A DNA stretch of 10,292 bases from NCBI GenBank assembly GCA_003246805.1, contig QKDG01000060.1, forward strand, positions 1 through 10,292. Direction: 5' to 3'. This DNA comes from Clostridia bacterium (GTDB lineage: Bacteria; Bacillota; Clostridia; Oscillospirales; Ruminococcaceae). Shown piece after piece: positions 1-5,900 of this stretch. The translations under genes were made by a program, and so were the position numbers. Numbering within the stretch: the stretch's first letter is position 1; each line of letters opens with the position of its first letter. A model generated the notes under the pieces. It searched no databases, was not told where the DNA came from, and worked only from the letters and a program-made list of their open reading frames with translations.

Positions 1-727
1 CCATTGCAGCTGTCATACCAGCTGAAGAACCGTTCTGCTGAATATCAATTTCAACGTTAGCGTTGATTTCGTTGTAAGCCTCAGCAAGTTTCTCCATCAG
101 AGGGCCAACAGATGTTGAACCAGCGATTGAGATTTTGCCAGAAACAGCCTCGCCTTTAAAAGCAGGAGCATTGTCGATAGCTGTGATGTATTTGTTGTCA
201 GTAACGATTGCCTGTCCTTCAGCGCTTAGGATAAAGTTGATGAAATCCTGTGCAACTTCGCTTGCTTCGCCTTTTACAGCAATGTTGAATGGTCTTGCAA
301 CTTTGTAAGAACCATCTTTGATGTTAGCAACTGTTGCTTCAACGCCGTCAACCTTAAGAGCCTTAACTGTATCGTTTAGTGAGCCAAGTGAGATGTAACC
401 GATTGCACTGTCGTTACCAGCTACTGTTGTCATAACGCTGTTTGTTGAGTTAACAACGATAGCTTCAACTGTTGTTGCGTCAACCTTTTTACCTTCTGCA
501 TTTTCGATTTCAACACCAAGAAGTTCAACGAAAGCACCTCTTGTTCCTGAACCTTCTTCTCTTGAAACTACTGTAATTTCATCAGCAATTGCCTTTGCTT
601 CGCTTGATGCTTCTGAAGAAGCTGTTGAAGAAGCATCTGATGAGCTAGTTGTATTTCCGCAAGCAGCGAATGTTGTAGCAGCTAAAGCTACGCATGTAAG
701 AGCTAATAGTATTTTTTTAATTTTCAT
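1..727 (-). CDS. pstS: PstS-type phosphate ABC transporter substrate-binding lipoprotein, 3' end missing
   Basis: This encodes the extracellular phosphate-binding component of a Pst ABC importer; 242 residues are visible and the rest lies beyond base 1. The N-terminus is a lipoprotein signal: MKIKK, a hydrophobic stretch, then a lipobox ending at Cys23 (FAAC). A Ser/Thr/Ala-rich linker follows, at about residues 25-45. Residues 50-175 carry the phosphate-site motif SREEGSGTRGAF (55-66), GYISLGSLND and FINFILSAEGQAIV, which in ordinary PstS form the C-terminal half. Residues 197-242 then carry AGSTSVGPLMEKLAEAY and NGSSAG, which ordinarily open the mature protein. The halves therefore appear permuted, with no frame break between them. 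The ATG at 725-727 has AAAGGATG about 9 bases upstream on the minus strand. The other pst genes would be expected to the left, outside the window. Confidence 0.9.
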   Translation of the reverse strand, partial: MKIKKILLALTCVALAATTFAACGNTTSSSDASSTASSEASSEAKAIADEITVVSREEGSGTRGAFVELLGVEIENAEGKKVDATTVEAIVVNSTNSVMTTVAGNDSAIGYISLGSLNDTVKALKVDGVEATVANIKDGSYKVARPFNIAVKGEASEVAQDFINFILSAEGQAIVTDNKYITAIDNAPAFKGEAVSGKISIAGSTSVGPLMEKLAEAYNEINANVEIDIQQNGSSAGMTAAM

Positions 728-757
728 AAATAAATCATCCTTTCTGTTATGGTACAA

Positions 758-810
758 TGATAATTTTTTTATGTAAAGAAACAAGTTGTGAAATGTAAAA
801 TGCGTGTAAA
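758..810 (-). promoter_or_regulatory. Pho-box-like promoter of pstS
   Basis: Reading the minus strand, exact TTTACA hexamers lie at 805-810, 794-799 and 772-777. They are 11 and 22 bases apart, so they fit one 11-bp helical phase with a degenerate unit at 783-788. This matches the PhoP/PhoB boxes of Gram-positive bacteria (TT-A-A/C-A repeats about 11 bp apart). A -10-like TATCAT lies at 758-763, 8 bases after the last repeat, and no good -35 is present, as expected for an activator-dependent promoter. Induction by phosphate starvation is inferred from motif and gene. The rest of the gap (811-879) is AT-rich and I see nothing definite in it. Confidence 0.65.
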
Positions 811-879
811 ATGAATAAATATATTACTTTTAACCAATAATATGTCGTTCTGTATAATAATTTTGCATATAATTATGTG

Positions 880-1914
880 CTAATTTAACAAAATAAAGGA
901 AAAAACAAAGCGATAAATTTCATACATCAAATACACTATGACGAAAGGATTCAAAAAAAAGAATTTATAAGAAGCTGCGTTATCCTCGCCATTTAGTAGA
1001 AAATGCTTCTTCCTTATAAACAATATTATTATTAATACAAATCCGCTTAAAATAAGAAAGAAATATAAAAAACTAAACAAATAAAATATATTATAATTTT
1101 GCTCTGAATTATAAATTATATTAATAAAAAACGGGAAGAAATTATTAAGAGAATGCAGAATTATCGTTGGTATAATCGAACCTGTCTTTATAGTAATATA
1201 TCCAAAAACCAATCCGATAAAAAAAGCAGCAAAGCCCTGCCCCATATTCGAATGCAATAAAGCGAAAACAAGCGAAGAAATAATTACAGAAAATCTAACA
1301 CCATAAGGCCTTAGAATCCCAATAATACATCCTCTTATCAGAAATTCTTCAATCAGTGGTGCAAAAACACAAAGCGATATAAAATATATAAACATCGTGA
1401 AATAATCATTGTTAGAAAAAGAAAAATCATATTCAGGCACGTTAATTCCTGCTTTTTCGAAAAAGATGATTACTTTTGAAATTATAAAAGATGAGGCAAA
1501 ATTAATCGCTATAATAATCGGCAGCCATTTGACAAACAAAGATGAGATTTTGAAATTATCGCCCTTATCACTGTTTTTATTTAAAAAGTTTAAGCTAAAA
1601 ACTGCAAAAGGTTTGAACCTGTAAAACCTGGAAACAATAAAAACAGAAGTTATTACACTTAAAGTCTGTATAACAAAATTCTCAATAAGCAGCATATTCG
1701 GGATAAAACTTCTAAAAAAAACTATGCTTTCATTCCAGCTTGTCTTTAAAAAAACAAATTTGCTGTTAAATATAAGGTTAATGACAAAAAGCAGCAGCAA
1801 ATCATAGACATTGCAAAGCAGAAAAAAGAGCAGTAAAAGAATCCCGACAGCCGATGCCGCCCTGAACCTGTTTTTATTCTCCTGCAACATTCTGCTCATA
1901 AATGAGAATTTCAA
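880..1914 (-). CDS. CPBP-family intramembrane glutamic endopeptidase (CAAX protease-like / Abi)
   Basis: This is a 344-residue polytopic membrane protein. The CPBP catalytic motifs are all present: EEFLIR at 189-194 (Glu189, Glu190, Arg194), FALLH with His221, and HSLNN with His254 and Asn258. Hydrophobic segments lie around 22-50, 68-95, 128-152, 172-188, 205-222, 228-262 and 275-300, with another near 320-342. The family includes Rce1-like CAAX proteases and Abi proteins linked to bacteriocin self-immunity; the substrate here is unknown and no bacteriocin gene is visible nearby. The start is read as TTG at 1912-1914 because GAGGTG sits five bases upstream, whereas the first ATG (1897-1899) would be about 20 bases from it. 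It follows cysK on the same strand but appears to have its own promoter. The C-terminal tail beyond residue 300 is poorly recognisable. Confidence 0.85.
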   Translation of the reverse strand: MKFSFMSRMLQENKNRFRAASAVGILLLLFFLLCNVYDLLLLFVINLIFNSKFVFLKTSWNESIVFFRSFIPNMLLIENFVIQTLSVITSVFIVSRFYRFKPFAVFSLNFLNKNSDKGDNFKISSLFVKWLPIIIAINFASSFIISKVIIFFEKAGINVPEYDFSFSNNDYFTMFIYFISLCVFAPLIEEFLIRGCIIGILRPYGVRFSVIISSLVFALLHSNMGQGFAAFFIGLVFGYITIKTGSIIPTIILHSLNNFFPFFINIIYNSEQNYNIFYLFSFLYFFLILSGFVLIIILFIRKKHFLLNGEDNAASYKFFFLNPFVIVYLMYEIYRFVFSFILLN

Positions 1915-1919
1915 AAAAT

Positions 1920-1963
1920 CACCTCAACAAATATACTTTAACAAATTAAAGCATATAAGTCAA
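1920..1963 (-). promoter_or_regulatory. Promoter and ribosome binding site of the CPBP protease gene
   Basis: On the minus strand TTGACT (1958-1963) and TAAAGT (1935-1940) are separated by exactly 17 bases, and TGT directly precedes the -10 (extended -10). GAGGTG, the ribosome binding site that supports the TTG start, is at 1920-1925. Transcription would begin near 1928, leaving a leader of only about 14 bases. No terminator is evident between cysK and this promoter, so read-through from cysK is also possible. Confidence 0.5.
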
Positions 1964-1986
1964 GGTGAATTTAGTAAAAATGCTAA

Positions 1987-2919
1987 TTATTCTGAAAACA
2001 TTGGTGTTGAAAGATAACGCTCGCCAGTATCAGGCAAAAGAATAACGATATTTTTGCCCTTATTCTCAGCTCTCATAGCAATCTGAGTAGCTGCCCAAAC
2101 TGCCGCACCAGAAGAAATACCCACTAAAAGCCCCTCGCACCGTGCGATTTCTTTCCCAGTTGAAAAAGCATCATTATTTTCAACAGTGATTATTTCGTCA
2201 TAAATATTTGTATTAAGGTTATCAGGGATAAAGCCAGCACCAATTCCCTGTATTTTGTGAGGGCCACTCTTCCCCTGCGATAAAACAGGTGAGTCAGCGG
2301 GCTCAACAGCAATAACTTTAATTGCAGGGTTTTTAGATTTTAAGAATTCACCTATTCCTGATATTGTTCCGCCAGTGCCTATACCGGCAACAAAAATATC
2401 AACCTTGCCGTCGGTATCCTCCCAAATTTCAGGGCCAGTTGTTGCTTTGTGAACCGCAGGGTTAGCAGGGTTGTCAAACTGCCCTGGTATAAATGAATCG
2501 GGGATTTCCTCTGCAAGCAGATTTGCTTTTTCAATAGCGCCACGCATTCCCTTGGCACCGTCTGTAAGAACAAGCTCAGCACCATATGCTTTAAGCAAAT
2601 TACGCCTTTCGACACTCATTGTTTCAGGCATTGTGAGGATAACCCTATACCCACGCGCTGCTGCTACGCTTGCAAGCCCTATACCAGTGTTCCCGCTTGT
2701 AGGTTCAATTATAACTGAGTTTTTATTCAAAATTCCTTTATCAAATGCATCATCAAGCATTGCCTTAGCTACTCTGTCCTTTACGCTTCCTGCTGGATTG
2801 AAATATTCAAGCTTTGCAATTAGATGTGTTTGAATTCCGTTGTTTGCTGAATAATTTGAAAGCCTGAGTAAAGGGGTTTTCCCAATTAAATCTGTAATGC
2901 TTTTTGCTATATTGGCCAT
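1987..2919 (-). CDS. cysK: Cysteine synthase A (O-acetylserine sulfhydrylase)
   Basis: This cytoplasmic PLP enzyme makes L-cysteine from O-acetyl-L-serine and sulfide. The 310-residue product is full length for the CysK family. The PLP lysine is Lys47 in NPAGSVKDR (41-49). The substrate loop TSGNTG is at 74-79, the cofactor phosphate loop GTGGT at 181-185, and the SSGA motif at 269-272. The C-terminus, [10 protein letters not shown], is also typical of CysK rather than of cystathionine beta-synthase. The ATG at 2917-2919 is preceded by a perfect AGGAGG (2927-2932) seven bases upstream. It has its own promoter and is not in an evident operon with a serine acetyltransferase gene; no cysE is in the window. 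Confidence 0.96.
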   Translation of the reverse strand: MANIAKSITDLIGKTPLLRLSNYSANNGIQTHLIAKLEYFNPAGSVKDRVAKAMLDDAFDKGILNKNSVIIEPTSGNTGIGLASVAAARGYRVILTMPETMSVERRNLLKAYGAELVLTDGAKGMRGAIEKANLLAEEIPDSFIPGQFDNPANPAVHKATTGPEIWEDTDGKVDIFVAGIGTGGTISGIGEFLKSKNPAIKVIAVEPADSPVLSQGKSGPHKIQGIGAGFIPDNLNTNIYDEIITVENNDAFSTGKEIARCEGLLVGISSGAAVWAATQIAMRAENKGKNIVILLPDTGERYLSTPMFSE

Positions 2920-2934
2920 ATATATTCCTCCTAA

Positions 2935-2992
2935 AACATACTATGTTAATATGATATGTATGAATTATATCATACATTAATAGAGAAGTCAA
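2935..2992 (-). promoter_or_regulatory. cysK promoter with overlapping palindromic operator
   Basis: On the minus strand the -35 TTGACT (2987-2992) and -10 TATAAT (2964-2969) are 17 bases apart. The -10 is the exact centre of a perfect inverted repeat: arms ATGTATGA (2970-2977) and TCATACAT (2956-2963). A second inverted repeat, AACATA-C-TATGTT, lies at 2935-2947 in the leader just before the ribosome binding site. A dimeric repressor occluding the -10 is the simplest reading. The leader is only about 38 bases, too short for an S-box or T-box. The regulator is not identified; an Rrf2-type protein such as CymR is a guess from its known role in Firmicute sulfur metabolism. Confidence 0.65.
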
Positions 2993-2993
2993 T

Positions 2994-3017
2994 AAAAAAA
3001 GGCGAAAATGATTCGCC
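2994..3017 (-). terminator. Rho-independent terminator upstream of cysK
   Basis: On the minus strand GGCGAA-TCATT-TTCGCC (3001-3017) forms a 6-bp GC-containing stem followed at once by seven T residues (2994-3000). It would end transcripts coming from the LCP gene, whose stop codon is about 240 bases upstream. The T-tract ends one base before the cysK -35, so terminator and promoter are packed together. The hairpin is also the left end of repeat copy 1. Confidence 0.7.
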
Positions 3018-3107
3018 TATGTTTAAAGAAGAGATTTTAAATTGACTGCGTTGCAAATTACGGGGGCTTTGCGGTCGCCCCCGAACCCCTTCGCATAAAA
3101 ATTAGGT
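3001..3107. repeat. Dispersed intergenic repeat, copy 1 (longest)
   Basis: Positions 3001-3078 recur at 3120-3196 with one substitution in the first 60 bases and one base lost in a G-run. The unit starts exactly at the GGCGAA/TTCGCC hairpin and ends in a second hairpin, GGGGGC (3062-3067) pairing with GCCCCC (3077-3082). The right part, from GGCTTTGCGG through CCCCTTCGCAT and an AT-rich tail, recurs at 5702-5743. No transposase, target duplication or convincing coding potential was seen. Confidence 0.8.
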
Positions 3108-3119
3108 TGCTGCACAATT

Positions 3120-3196
3120 GGCGAAAATGATTCGCCTATGTTTAAAGAAAAGATTTTAAATTGACTGCGTTGCAAATTATGGGGCTTTGCGGTCGC
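3120..3196. repeat. Dispersed intergenic repeat, copy 2
   Basis: This direct repeat of 3001-3078 is offset by 119 bases. It keeps the left hairpin (3120-3136) and the GGCTTTGCGGTCGC core, then diverges where copy 1 continues into CCCCC. Its hairpin lacks the T-run that makes copy 1 a terminator, so it is probably not one itself. Confidence 0.8.
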
Positions 3197-3204
3197 TCTG
3201 ATAC

Positions 3205-3248
3205 TACACTACAAAAAACTTCCAGTTTTCTCAACTATGGTTAGTGTA
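3205..3248 (-). other. Compound inverted repeat just after the LCP gene
   Basis: Outer arms TACACTA (3205-3211) and TAGTGTA (3242-3248) enclose a smaller hairpin, AAAACT-GGA-AGTTTT on the minus strand (3215-3229), which runs into a few extra T residues. It starts about 10 bases after the LCP stop codon and may be a weak terminator or a 3' end structure. The arms are AT-rich, so support is modest. Confidence 0.3.
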
Positions 3249-3258
3249 AATGTGTTAA

Positions 3259-4254
3259 TTATTCATCATCTTCTGGATTAATATCATTATAGATATAGTC
3301 ATGAATTTCTTGTGCTGCAACATCAAGGTCAAAAACAATGTCCCATGCACTATTATTAGTATATTCGGTGTTTTTGTGGGGGAAGGTAAGGTTTTCAAGA
3401 TGAACTTTACTGTTTGTCAAAATGCTTGCCAAGCTTATAATTTCATTATAGTTCAATGAAGTCTCAACCATCGGCATTATTTCGTGAACAGTTTCAGCCA
3501 TCTTGATAGGGTCAAGAGTTTTTGCTTTTTGAAATAAAACTTCAAGCACCTTTTTTTGCCTTGAAATACGATATATATCAGAGTCAAGCTTTCTGATTCT
3601 GCAATAAGCAGTAGCCTGAGTGCCATCAAGCAAAACGGTTCCTGATTTTTGTATTTTAGGAGCTTTTGGAGTAAGCTCGTCCATAATACCATTTGCCATG
3701 TTTTTTTCTGCTTCTGTTATTTCGATTGTAACGCCACCGGCAGCATCAATTACCTTAGCCAGATTAGCGATATTTATTGTAGCATAGTCCTGAATATCAA
3801 GGTCAAAATTGCTGTTCAACGTTTTAATAGCGAGAACAGGCCCACCATAAGAATATGCGGCGTTAGCTTTTATTTCACCATAGCCCTCAACATGTACCTG
3901 ATCATCACGGGCAATAGAAATCAGCTTGATTGCACCAGTGTTTCTGTTTAAAGAAGCAATAATGATAGTATCCGACAGCCCTGTAAAAGCGTTCCCCCTG
4001 TTGTCGACGCCAAACAAAGCGATATTGACGATATTGCTGCCCTTTGTCAGGTCATATCTTGATGAATCAATTCCAAGCTCACTAAAATCATTTCCGATAT
4101 CATTCTGATTCAATCCGCCAAACAAATAATTGAAGCCAAAGCCCACAATTACAGCCAGCCCTAATACTATTATAGTAATAAGAATTATGATTAATCTTTT
4201 AACTTCAGATTTCTTTTTCTTAGTTGTCTTTTTAGTTGTCTTTTTTTCAGCCAT
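3259..4254 (-). CDS. LytR-CpsA-Psr (LCP) family protein, cell-wall glycopolymer ligase
   Basis: LCP proteins transfer teichoic acid or capsule precursors from lipid carriers to peptidoglycan outside the membrane. The 331-residue product has a Lys/Thr-rich cytoplasmic N-terminus (1-20), one transmembrane anchor (about 20-42) and an extracellular LCP domain (about 74-245). Recognisable family motifs are NIALFGVDNRG (77-87), SDTI (94-97), SIARDD (113-118), KANAAYSYGG (129-138), AAGGVTIEI (171-179) and AYCRIRK...YRISRQKKVL (216-237). These include the conserved Asp and Arg residues that bind the pyrophosphate group (Asp84, Asp95, Arg116, Arg229, Arg232). The C-terminus is acidic. The ATG at 4252-4254 has GAGGT eight bases upstream. 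It has its own promoter and stands alone between two terminator regions, so the exact polymer cannot be inferred from context. Confidence 0.92.
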   Translation of the reverse strand: MAEKKTTKKTTKKKKSEVKRLIIILITIIVLGLAVIVGFGFNYLFGGLNQNDIGNDFSELGIDSSRYDLTKGSNIVNIALFGVDNRGNAFTGLSDTIIIASLNRNTGAIKLISIARDDQVHVEGYGEIKANAAYSYGGPVLAIKTLNSNFDLDIQDYATINIANLAKVIDAAGGVTIEITEAEKNMANGIMDELTPKAPKIQKSGTVLLDGTQATAYCRIRKLDSDIYRISRQKKVLEVLFQKAKTLDPIKMAETVHEIMPMVETSLNYNEIISLASILTNSKVHLENLTFPHKNTEYTNNSAWDIVFDLDVAAQEIHDYIYNDINPEDDE

Positions 4255-4262
4255 TATATTAT

Positions 4263-4314
4263 ACCTCGTTTTTAATTAATATATTAATTATATAATTTTT
4301 ATAAAAATTGTCAA
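4263..4314 (-). promoter_or_regulatory. Consensus promoter of the LCP gene with AT palindromes
   Basis: On the minus strand TTGACA (4309-4314) and TATAAT (4287-4292) are both perfect consensus, 16 bases apart. The spacer is covered by a 16-bp perfect palindrome (4294-4309), and an 18-bp perfect palindrome of TAATTAATA and its complement (4273-4290) overlaps the -10 and start region. The sequence is almost pure A/T, so the palindromes may be incidental. The ribosome binding site (ACCTC on the plus strand) is at 4263-4267. Confidence 0.75.
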
Positions 4315-4395
4315 CAGAAAATAAAAACACGCAGGTGTTTTAGCATAAATAGTTAATATTATTTTGGGGTGTTGCAGTTGCAAAAAAACAAGAAC

Positions 4396-4445
4396 TAAAA
4401 TAAAAATATAAAACAACAAAGGCATCGGGTATTTCCGATGCCTTT
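4396..4445 (-). terminator. Terminator of the hrcA-grpE-dnaK-dnaJ operon
   Basis: A perfect 11-bp stem, AAAGGCATCGG (4418-4428) with CCGATGCCTTT (4435-4445) and a 6-base loop, begins six bases after the dnaJ stop codon. On the minus strand it is followed by a T-rich, interrupted tract (to about 4396). Stem length and position make this the clear end of the chaperone operon. Confidence 0.85.
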
Positions 4446-4451
4446 GTATTA

Positions 4452-5594
4452 TTAAGAAAATGAATCTTTGATTTTTTCAAAAAAGGTTTTTCTTTTTTCG
4501 TAGTTTTTATCGTTGAGCGACTGCTCGAATGCATTGAGAAGCTCCTTTTGCTTTTTTGAAAGATTTGCAGGAACCTCAACATTAACCTTGACATACTGGT
4601 CGCCTCTGTCAGAACGATTAAGCCTTTTAACGCCTTTTCCTTTAAGCCTGAAAACCGTTCCTGTCTGAGTTCCCTCAGGAACGACATATTTTACCCTGCC
4701 GTCAATTGTAGGAACAACGATTTCATCGCCAAGAGTAGCTTGCGAATAGGTTATAGGAATCTCAGTGTGTATATCATAGCCATCACGCTCAAAAACAGGG
4801 TCTGGTCTTACGGTAACAGTAATATTCAAATCGCCGGAAGGCCCACCGTTTAAGCCAGCGTCACCAAATCCCCTGACCTGCAAGGTCTGACCATCGTCAA
4901 TACCAGCAGGAATGTCAATTTTTTTGGTAACGGCAACTCTTGTTCTTCCTTGCCCAGAACAAGTAGGGCAGGGGGAATCAATAATCTTGCCTTTTCCGCT
5001 ACAACGTGAGCAAACCTTTGTTTGTGAAATAACACCAAAAGGTGTTCGTTGCCCCACTTTAACAGTACCAGTTCCATTACAGTCAGGGCAGGTTTTAGGA
5101 GAAGTGCCTTCCTTAGCGCCTGAGCCATGGCAGTCTGAGCAGGTTTCCATTTTATTTATGCGCATTTCTGCGGTTTTGCCCTTGCAGGCTTCCATAAAAT
5201 CTATGATAATATTTGCACGTATATCCTGCCCACGACGTGGTGCGTTAGGGTTAGCACGTGATGAGCCACCACCAAAGCCACCAAAAAAGCTCTCGAATAT
5301 ATCGCTCATATCACCAAAGCCACCAAAGCCGCCAGAGTATCCACCAGCACCGCCACCATAGCTAGGGTCAACCCCTGCGTGGCCAAACTGGTCGTATCTT
5401 GCCTTTTTATCCTTATCAGATAAAACCTCATAAGCCTCGTTAGCTTCCTTGAATTTTATTTCTGCTTCCTTATTGTCTGGGTTAAGGTCAGGGTGATACT
5501 GCTTTGCAAGCTTTCTGTAAGCCTTTTTAAGCTCGTCATCAGTGGCACCTTTGCTGACACCTAAAACCTCATAATAATCTCTTTTTTCAGCCAT
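4452..5594 (-). CDS. dnaJ: Molecular chaperone DnaJ (Hsp40)
   Basis: DnaJ delivers unfolded clients to DnaK and stimulates its ATPase. At 380 residues it is a full-length type I protein. The J domain (5-70) carries the HPD motif at 34-36. A Gly/Phe-rich region with repeated GGF spans about 71-112. The zinc-binding domain has four CxxCxGxG repeats starting at Cys152, Cys169, Cys195 and Cys209, and the C-terminal substrate-binding domains run from about 215 to 345. The ATG at 5592-5594 is preceded by AAGGGG seven bases upstream. It is the last gene of the hrcA operon, separated from dnaK by an unusually large 306-base gap and followed by a strong terminator. Expression should follow the HrcA/CIRCE control at the operon head, possibly modulated by structures in the gap. 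Confidence 0.97.
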   Translation of the reverse strand: MAEKRDYYEVLGVSKGATDDELKKAYRKLAKQYHPDLNPDNKEAEIKFKEANEAYEVLSDKDKKARYDQFGHAGVDPSYGGGAGGYSGGFGGFGDMSDIFESFFGGFGGGSSRANPNAPRRGQDIRANIIIDFMEACKGKTAEMRINKMETCSDCHGSGAKEGTSPKTCPDCNGTGTVKVGQRTPFGVISQTKVCSRCSGKGKIIDSPCPTCSGQGRTRVAVTKKIDIPAGIDDGQTLQVRGFGDAGLNGGPSGDLNITVTVRPDPVFERDGYDIHTEIPITYSQATLGDEIVVPTIDGRVKYVVPEGTQTGTVFRLKGKGVKRLNRSDRGDQYVKVNVEVPANLSKKQKELLNAFEQSLNDKNYEKRKTFFEKIKDSFS

Positions 5595-5627
5595 AATTTA
5601 GCCCCTTTTTATAATGTGAAATGATAG

Positions 5628-5643
5628 GGGCAATATTTTGCCC
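5628..5643 (-). other. Leader hairpin upstream of dnaJ
   Basis: A perfect inverted repeat GGGCAA-TATT-TTGCCC lies 34 bases upstream of the dnaJ start. Its 14-base core GGCAATATTTTGCC recurs exactly at 5763-5776. It has no T-run on the minus strand, so a role in mRNA stability or processing is likelier than termination. Confidence 0.45.
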
Positions 5644-5701
5644 TCAGCCAGTAGAAAAAGTTCTCTATAAATCATTACAAATTAAATAATATATCATCGG
5701 T

Positions 5702-5743
5702 GGCTTTGCGGTCGCCCCCGAGCCCCTTCGCATCATAAATTTT
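5702..5743. repeat. Dispersed intergenic repeat, copy 3 (partial), in the dnaK-dnaJ gap
   Basis: The first 20 bases (5702-5721) match 3065-3084 exactly, and similarity continues through CCCCTTCGCAT and an AT-rich tail. The left half of the unit, with the GGCGAA hairpin, is absent. This shows the element is dispersed, not merely a local tandem duplication. The remainder of the 306-base gap holds the hairpins listed separately and no open reading frame of note. Confidence 0.75.
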
Positions 5744-5749
5744 AGTTTA

Positions 5750-5758
5750 TTAGCACTC
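5750..5758. promoter_or_regulatory. Isolated CIRCE half-site between dnaK and dnaJ
   Basis: TTAGCACTC is an exact copy of the left CIRCE arm. The right arm expected nine bases later is missing; that position falls in the GGCAATATTTTGCC hairpin. It may be chance or the remnant of a full operator, and HrcA binding is not expected at a single arm. Confidence 0.25.
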
Positions 5759-5762
5759 TGAT

Positions 5763-5776
5763 GGCAATATTTTGCC
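5763..5776 (-). other. Second GGCAATATTTTGCC hairpin in the dnaK-dnaJ gap
   Basis: GGCAA-TATT-TTGCC is the same 14 bases as 5629-5642, 134 bases away. The two hairpins flank repeat copy 3, and the TCAG bases beside them are in inverted orientation (CCCTCAG at the left one, CTGATGG at the right one). Confidence 0.4.
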
Positions 5777-5827
5777 TTTTAAGCTATAACAATTTCATAA
5801 AAATTTTTGTTGTTACATCCGAAATCA

Positions 5828-5848
5828 GGGTAGGGGACTCCCCCACCC
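5828..5848 (-). other. GC-rich hairpin in the dnaK 3' region
   Basis: On the minus strand GGGTGGGGG-AGT-CCCCTACCC folds into a 9-bp stem with one G-U wobble and a three-base loop, starting about 52 bases after the dnaK stop. On the plus strand the wobble would be an A-C mismatch, so the structure fits minus-strand RNA better. There is no T-run, so it looks like a 3' stabiliser or processing barrier rather than a full terminator. This is the strongest structure in the gap. Confidence 0.55.
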
Positions 5849-5900
5849 TTTTAACGGAATCTATATGAAGCACACTTAGTGCATTTGAGCAGAATGCTAT

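Noticed and set aside
2920..2963. An S-box, T-box or other riboswitch in the cysK leader.
   Set aside because: The leader from the predicted start site to the ATG is only about 38 bases and shows no such conserved core.
3066..3100. A tiny open frame on the minus strand through the GC-rich repeat core, reading MRRGSGATAKPP.
   Set aside because: It has only 12 codons, is not kept in copy 2 and has no ribosome binding site; it is a by-product of the repeat sequence.
3001..3196. Possible start of a CRISPR array or tandem repeat locus.
   Set aside because: There are only two adjacent copies of about 78 bases, too long for CRISPR repeats, with no regular spacers and no cas genes; the third copy is 2.5 kb away.
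4912..5361. A 149-codon open frame on the plus strand opposite dnaJ, and other open frames opposite or out of frame with dnaK, cysK, hrcA and the LCP gene.
   Set aside because: They overlap strongly recognised genes, lack ribosome binding sites and family resemblance, and have composition (for example Pro/Lys runs opposite the Gly-rich region) that follows from the real gene on the other strand.
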